DNA from: JABDPF01 sp036351575
GTDB taxonomy: Bacteria; Pseudomonadota; Gammaproteobacteria; Xanthomonadales; SZUA-36
NCBI GenBank assembly: GCA_036351575.1
Contig: JAZBPJ010000039.1
Coordinates: forward strand, 1 to 19,341
Reading direction: 5' to 3'
Length of the DNA: 19,341 bases
A program made the position numbers and the translations under genes. The notes below the pieces were generated by a model. The model ran no database searches and was not told where the DNA came from. It saw only the letters and a list, made by a program, of their open reading frames with translations. Below, piece by piece: positions 15,592-19,341 of the stretch (its first letter is position 1; every line of letters starts with the position of its first letter).

Positions 15592-16074
15592 CTAGTCCTT
15601 CCGGCCGAGGACTTTGCGTCTGACGACGATCCAGGGCTCGAACGCCCGGCTCTCGAACAAGGCCCGGGAAGCGGTATTGCGCTCATCGATACGCACCGTC
15701 ATCTCGAACACATCACGCGAGCGCAGCCACTGCTCGGCCGCGCGCACCAGCCTTTTTCCGATGCCGCGTCCGCGGTGCTCACGGGATACGGCGATGGACT
15801 CCAGGACACCGTGTTTGGTGCTGACGTAAACCGGCGGGTGATCCTGGATGACCACCGCTGCATAGCCCACCAGTTCGTCTTCGATCTGCGCAACGAAAAT
15901 TCTCCAGCTTTCATCGTTGAAGCTGGGGGCGATGTACCGAATCCAGCGCTCGGCAGCGTCCTCAACCATGCTGTATCCCGCATCGAGTTCTTCGTGAAAG
16001 GACATCAGCTGAAGCCACAGGGGTACAATTTCCGGCAGGTCGCCGGGGTGAGCTTCCCGAACCGTTACATCCAT
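15592..16074 (-). CDS. GNAT-family N-acetyltransferase
   Basis: 160 residues. It starts M-D-V-T-V-R-E-A-H-P-G-D-L, a typical GNAT opening. The acetyl-CoA pyrophosphate loop reads R-E-H-R-G-R-G-I-G-K-R-L, preceded by the strand L-E-S-I-A-V, and N-T-A-S-R-A-L-F-E-S fits the C-terminal part of the fold. It moves acetyl from acetyl-CoA to an amine (small molecule or protein terminus) that cannot be named from sequence. ATG 16074 is chosen over 16107 because GAGGT lies about eight bases upstream and the fold begins immediately. It is convergent with the methyltransferase and divergent from the C69 gene. Confidence 0.88.
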   Translation of the reverse strand: MDVTVREAHPGDLPEIVPLWLQLMSFHEELDAGYSMVEDAAERWIRYIAPSFNDESWRIFVAQIEDELVGYAAVVIQDHPPVYVSTKHGVLESIAVSREHRGRGIGKRLVRAAEQWLRSRDVFEMTVRIDERNTASRALFESRAFEPWIVVRRKVLGRKD

Positions 16075-16276
16075 TTCCAATACCTCGTTGACCGCGATGC
16101 CGGCCATGCGCTGGCCGCGTTGAAGCAGCTACGGCCATCATAACCCGTGCCAAATACTGATTCACATCGTGGTAACGAACGGGCGCAGGCGTAAAATCCG
16201 GTTCATTGACCGCGGCGCCTGGGCAGCCGGATTTTCGGGCTGCTCCGTTGCGAAATTCGACAGGGAGCCTAAAACC

Positions 16277-17917
16277 ATGAAACACGTCTGCACCACGATC
16301 CTGGCCCTGCTCACCGGCCTGATCAGTTCTCACCAGAACCTTTCGGCCTGCACCAACCTGATAGTGACACCCGGCGCCAGCGCCGACGGATCGACCTATA
16401 TAACCTACGCCGTCGACTCGCACGAATTCTATGGCGAGCTGATTCCGACCCCGGCGCGTATCCATCGCGAGGGGGCCATGCGCGAGATCTGGGAGTGGGA
16501 CAGCGGAGCGTTTCTCGGGCGAATTCCGCAACCCAAAGAGACCTACTCGGTGATCGGCCATATGAACGAGCACCAGGTCGCCATCGGCGAGACGACCTTC
16601 GGCGGCCGCGAAGAACTTGAAAAAGGCAACGGTATCATCGATTACGGCAGCTTGATGTTCATCGCCCTGGAGCGGGCCAAAACAGCGCGCGAGGCCATCC
16701 GGGTGATGACCGACCTGGTGGCGGAATTCGGCTACGCGTCCAGCGGCGAATCGTTTTCCATCTCCGATCCGGAAGAAGCCTGGATACTCGAAATGATCTC
16801 AAAGGGGCCGGAAAAGCTCGGCGCCGTGTGGGTCGCCCGCAAGGTTCCGGACGGCTACATCTCCGGCCATGCCAACCAGGCCCGTATTCAGCAGTTTCCG
16901 CTGAACCAGCCGAAAACCACGCTGTATTCGCCGGACGTGATCGATTTTGCGCGCGAAATGGGCTGGTACGAGGGAGAAGACCGGGATTTCAGCTTTGCCG
17001 ACACCTACGCACCGCTCGACTTCGGCGCACTGCGCTTTTGCGAAGCACGGGTCTGGAGCCTGTTCCGGCGCGCCGCACCGTCGGCCGACCTGCCGTTCGA
17101 CCTGGTCAGGGGTGAAGTCATCGACGAGCGCCTGCCGTTGTGGATCAGACCGGATCAGAAACTAACCACGGCCCAGGTCTTCGCCCTGATGCGTGACCAC
17201 TACGAAGACACGCCGCTCGACATGCGCAACGACGTCGGTGCGGGCCCCTTTGCCTGCCCTTACCGCTGGCGGCCGATGACCTGGGAACTGGGCGAGGAGA
17301 CCTACGTGCACGAACGCGCCATCTCCACCCAGCAGACCGGGCACTCCTTTGTCGCCCAGTCGCGTGACTGGCTGCCCGACCCCGTCGGCGGGGTATTGTG
17401 GTTCGGCATGGACGATACCTTTTTCACCGTCTACACGCCGATGTACTGCGGTATCACCGACGTTCCGCCTTCATTCGGCCCGGGCGTCGCCTCGCTGTGG
17501 GAGTTTTCCTGGGATTCCGCCTTCTGGGTGTTCAACTGGGTCTCCAACTATGCCTATTCGCGCTACTCGGACATGGTGGTGGACGTGCAGCGGGTGCAGA
17601 ACGAGCTGGAGGGCGCGTTCCTGCAGCGCCAGGCCGAGGTCGAGGCCACCGCTTCGGAGTTGTACAAAAAGGACCCCGGCATGGCCCGCCAGCACCTGAC
17701 CGAATACTCGGTGGCCGCGGGTGAACGCGTCACCCGGCGCTGGCGCCGCCTCGGCGAGGAACTGCTGGTCAAGTACCTCGATGGCAACGTCAAGAACGAA
17801 AAACGCGAGGCCACGCACCCGCGCTACCCGGACGACTGGTACCAGCGCATCGTCGACGAACGCGGCGACGAGCTGCGCCAGCCGAAAAAGGAAGGGGCAG
17901 CAGAAGAGACGCCTTAG
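16277..17917 (+). CDS. Exported C69-family dipeptidase (Ntn hydrolase)
   Basis: 546 residues. A signal peptide (T-T-I-L-A-L-L-T-G-L-I-S-S) ends at L22-S-A24, and the next residue, C25-T-N-L-I-V, is the N-terminal nucleophile expected in peptidase family C69 (PepD-like Ntn hydrolases). Also typical are the early D-G-S-T-Y-I-T-Y-A-V-D-S and I-G-E-T-T-F-G-G and the later H-A-N-Q-A-R-I. It would cleave dipeptides or similar amides outside the cytoplasm. L-S-A-C also fits a lipobox, which would block the nucleophile. The C-terminal 80 residues are charged and helical. ATG 16277 is chosen over 16169 because it has GGGAG upstream and begins the signal peptide. Confidence 0.85.
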   Translation: MKHVCTTILALLTGLISSHQNLSACTNLIVTPGASADGSTYITYAVDSHEFYGELIPTPARIHREGAMREIWEWDSGAFLGRIPQPKETYSVIGHMNEHQVAIGETTFGGREELEKGNGIIDYGSLMFIALERAKTAREAIRVMTDLVAEFGYASSGESFSISDPEEAWILEMISKGPEKLGAVWVARKVPDGYISGHANQARIQQFPLNQPKTTLYSPDVIDFAREMGWYEGEDRDFSFADTYAPLDFGALRFCEARVWSLFRRAAPSADLPFDLVRGEVIDERLPLWIRPDQKLTTAQVFALMRDHYEDTPLDMRNDVGAGPFACPYRWRPMTWELGEETYVHERAISTQQTGHSFVAQSRDWLPDPVGGVLWFGMDDTFFTVYTPMYCGITDVPPSFGPGVASLWEFSWDSAFWVFNWVSNYAYSRYSDMVVDVQRVQNELEGAFLQRQAEVEATASELYKKDPGMARQHLTEYSVAAGERVTRRWRRLGEELLVKYLDGNVKNEKREATHPRYPDDWYQRIVDERGDELRQPKKEGAAEETP

Positions 17918-18017
17918 CTTATCTCCTTGTTCGATATGGTTTATCCTGCCGGGCCTGTAAGCAGTTTTCGCCTTGAGCAGGGCCGGAACTCGAAAAAATA
18001 CTGATAAGGAGAGCTTC

Positions 18018-19341
18018 ATGGTGACAGCAACCCCGCAGTGGACTTCCCGCTTCGCCTTCCTGATGGCTGCCATCGGGTCGGCCGTGGGGCTCGGCAACCT
18101 CTGGCGGTTTCCGTTCCAGACAGGCCAGAACGGCGGTGCGGCATTCGTTTTCGTTTACCTGGTCTGCGTGGCGCTCGTCGCTTACCCGATCCTGGTGGCG
18201 GAGCTCGCGGTGGGGCGTCACCAGGGGCTATCAGCCGTCGGTTCGATCAGGCAACTGGCCGTCGACAGCAAGCGGTCTCCAAACTGGTCGGTGGCGGGCT
18301 GGATCGGTGCGCTGGCCGTGCTGCTCGTGCTGGCCACATACAGCGTGATCGCGGGCCAGGTGCTGGCCTATTCTTTCATGTCGTTTGGCGGCGAGTTCTC
18401 CGAACACGTTGCAGGGCAGGCGCTTTCGCTGTACGCCGGTTCGGCGCATGCCGTTGCCTGGCATACCCTGTTCATGCTGATAACGGTCATCGTCGTCTCG
18501 CTGGGATTGCACGGCGGTATCGAGCGCGTGGTGACCACGCTGATGCCCCTCTTTTTCCTGATGCTTGCTGCCCTGTCCGTCTACGCGATGGTCACGGGGG
18601 ATGCCGCACAGGCCTTGTCCTACCTTTTTGCGCCGGATTTCTCGGCGATAACGCCCATGGTCGTCCTGGCCGCCATGGGCCAGGCCTTCTTTTCCATCGG
18701 CGTCGGCGGCGCCATCATGATCACCTACGGTTCGTTCCTGTCGCAGGATGTAAATATCGGCAATAACGCCGCGCTTATCGCCGCGGCCGACACGCTGGTG
18801 GCCATCATCGCCGGCCTGATGATTTTTCCGATCATCTTTGCCTTCAACCTCGACCCGGCGGCGGGCTCGGGGCTGATTTTCGATGCGCTGCCGGCCGTGT
18901 TCTCGGACATGCCGGGGGGCACCTTCATCGGTGGCCTGTTTTTCTTCCTCGCATTTATCGCGGCCCTGACGTCCTCCATATCACTGCTGATCACCGCGAC
19001 AGCGATCGGGGTCGAGCAGTTCGGATTGAGCCGTGTCGCCGCGTCGGTCATTTTGGGCGCCGTGGTGTGGCTCCTCGGCATCGCGGCCATCGTCGTTTCC
19101 GGCCTCGGCGGATGGCTCGATTTTCTCAGCGGCGGCGTCTTGCTCACGCTGGGCGGCTTCCTGATTGCAACCTTCGTGGGCTGGGTCGTGCCCCGGGACA
19201 TCATGCGCGAGGAGCTCAGAAACACGAACGACAGGCTGTTCGCTTTCTGGCACTTTTTCTGCCGCTACGTGGCACCGGTTGCCGTGGCGATTACCTTGCT
19301 TCTGGGCATCGACAGCAAATTCAGCCTCGGCCTGGTCGCGC
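18018..19341 (+). CDS. Sodium-dependent transporter, NSS/SNF family (partial, runs off the window)
   Basis: 441 codons are present and the frame is still open at the window end. This inner-membrane symporter uses the sodium gradient to import amino acids or related amines. Helix 1 reads A-A-I-G20-S-A-V-G-L-G-N-L-W-R-F-P, the sodium- and substrate-binding signature of LeuT-like proteins. The segment F-I-A-A-L-T-S-S-I-S-L-L matches helix 8, which holds further sodium ligands. Helix 7 reads S-I-G-V-G-G-A-I-M-I-T-Y-G-S-F. ATG 18018 is chosen for AAGGAG upstream (18006-18011). The substrate is unknown. Following a secreted dipeptidase gene by 100 bases, it may take up the released amino acids. Confidence 0.92.
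   Translation, partial: MVTATPQWTSRFAFLMAAIGSAVGLGNLWRFPFQTGQNGGAAFVFVYLVCVALVAYPILVAELAVGRHQGLSAVGSIRQLAVDSKRSPNWSVAGWIGALAVLLVLATYSVIAGQVLAYSFMSFGGEFSEHVAGQALSLYAGSAHAVAWHTLFMLITVIVVSLGLHGGIERVVTTLMPLFFLMLAALSVYAMVTGDAAQALSYLFAPDFSAITPMVVLAAMGQAFFSIGVGGAIMITYGSFLSQDVNIGNNAALIAAADTLVAIIAGLMIFPIIFAFNLDPAAGSGLIFDALPAVFSDMPGGTFIGGLFFFLAFIAALTSSISLLITATAIGVEQFGLSRVAASVILGAVVWLLGIAAIVVSGLGGWLDFLSGGVLLTLGGFLIATFVGWVVPRDIMREELRNTNDRLFAFWHFFCRYVAPVAVAITLLLGIDSKFSLGLVA

Noticed and set aside
16161..16197. TTCACA and TAAAAT as a promoter for the C69 gene
   Set aside because: The spacer would be 25 bases, far from the usual 17, and no better pair was found.
1..19341. tRNA, rRNA, CRISPR or prophage genes
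   Set aside because: I saw no cloverleaf-like sequence, no regularly spaced repeats and no integrase or phage structural genes in the window.

Overview
The window looks like a chromosomal segment of a GC-rich gammaproteobacterium. Paired secreted M16 peptidases, a C69 dipeptidase, an NSS transporter, an SRPBCC-SDR fusion and a MurL-like domain all fit the Xanthomonadales/Chromatiales side of the class (for example Wenzhouxiangella-like organisms). That placement is inferred from gene content only. I see no rRNA, tRNA, CRISPR array or intact transposase gene.

Left region (1-7415): a group II PLP decarboxylase gene (2-1471) is followed by a weak terminator-like hairpin and a 19-codon leader ORF. 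A tightly packed four-gene operon (1679-7268) comes next: a fold-type II PLP enzyme, a DUF1611/DgcN-type P-loop protein, a fusion of a MurL-like PP-loop domain with a creatininase-family metallohydrolase, and an enolase-superfamily epimerase (DgcA/L-Ala-D/L-Glu epimerase type). Three of the four resemble enzymes that act on D-/L-glutamate or glutamate-containing peptides, so I read the operon as a module for glutamate (or acyl/peptidyl-glutamate) stereochemistry with an attached amidohydrolase. It is the best candidate here for an undescribed system. A perfect 71-bp direct repeat flanks it: the 3' part of the decarboxylase gene (1349-1419) recurs as an orphan fragment at 7281-7351. That fragment abuts a perfect 30-bp palindrome (7357-7386) of a REP-like type. 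The layout suggests the operon arrived or was rearranged by an insertion or duplication at the decarboxylase 3' end.

Middle region (7416-13232): a minus-strand pair (TIGR04076-like small protein, then an aldo/keto reductase) overlaps by ATGA. Divergent from it is an NRAMP-superfamily transporter that lacks the usual metal-binding residues and has an ambiguous start, perhaps a frameshift. A minus-strand two-gene operon of secreted M16 peptidases (one with HxxEH, one without) follows, ending in a clear intrinsic terminator at 10273-10302.

Right region (13413-19341): an SRPBCC-SDR fusion gene, a signal-peptide-bearing SAM methyltransferase, a convergent GNAT acetyltransferase, an exported C69 dipeptidase-family protein, and a sodium-dependent NSS transporter cut off by the window end. 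The peptidases and the NSS transporter together suggest a life of peptide and amino-acid scavenging.
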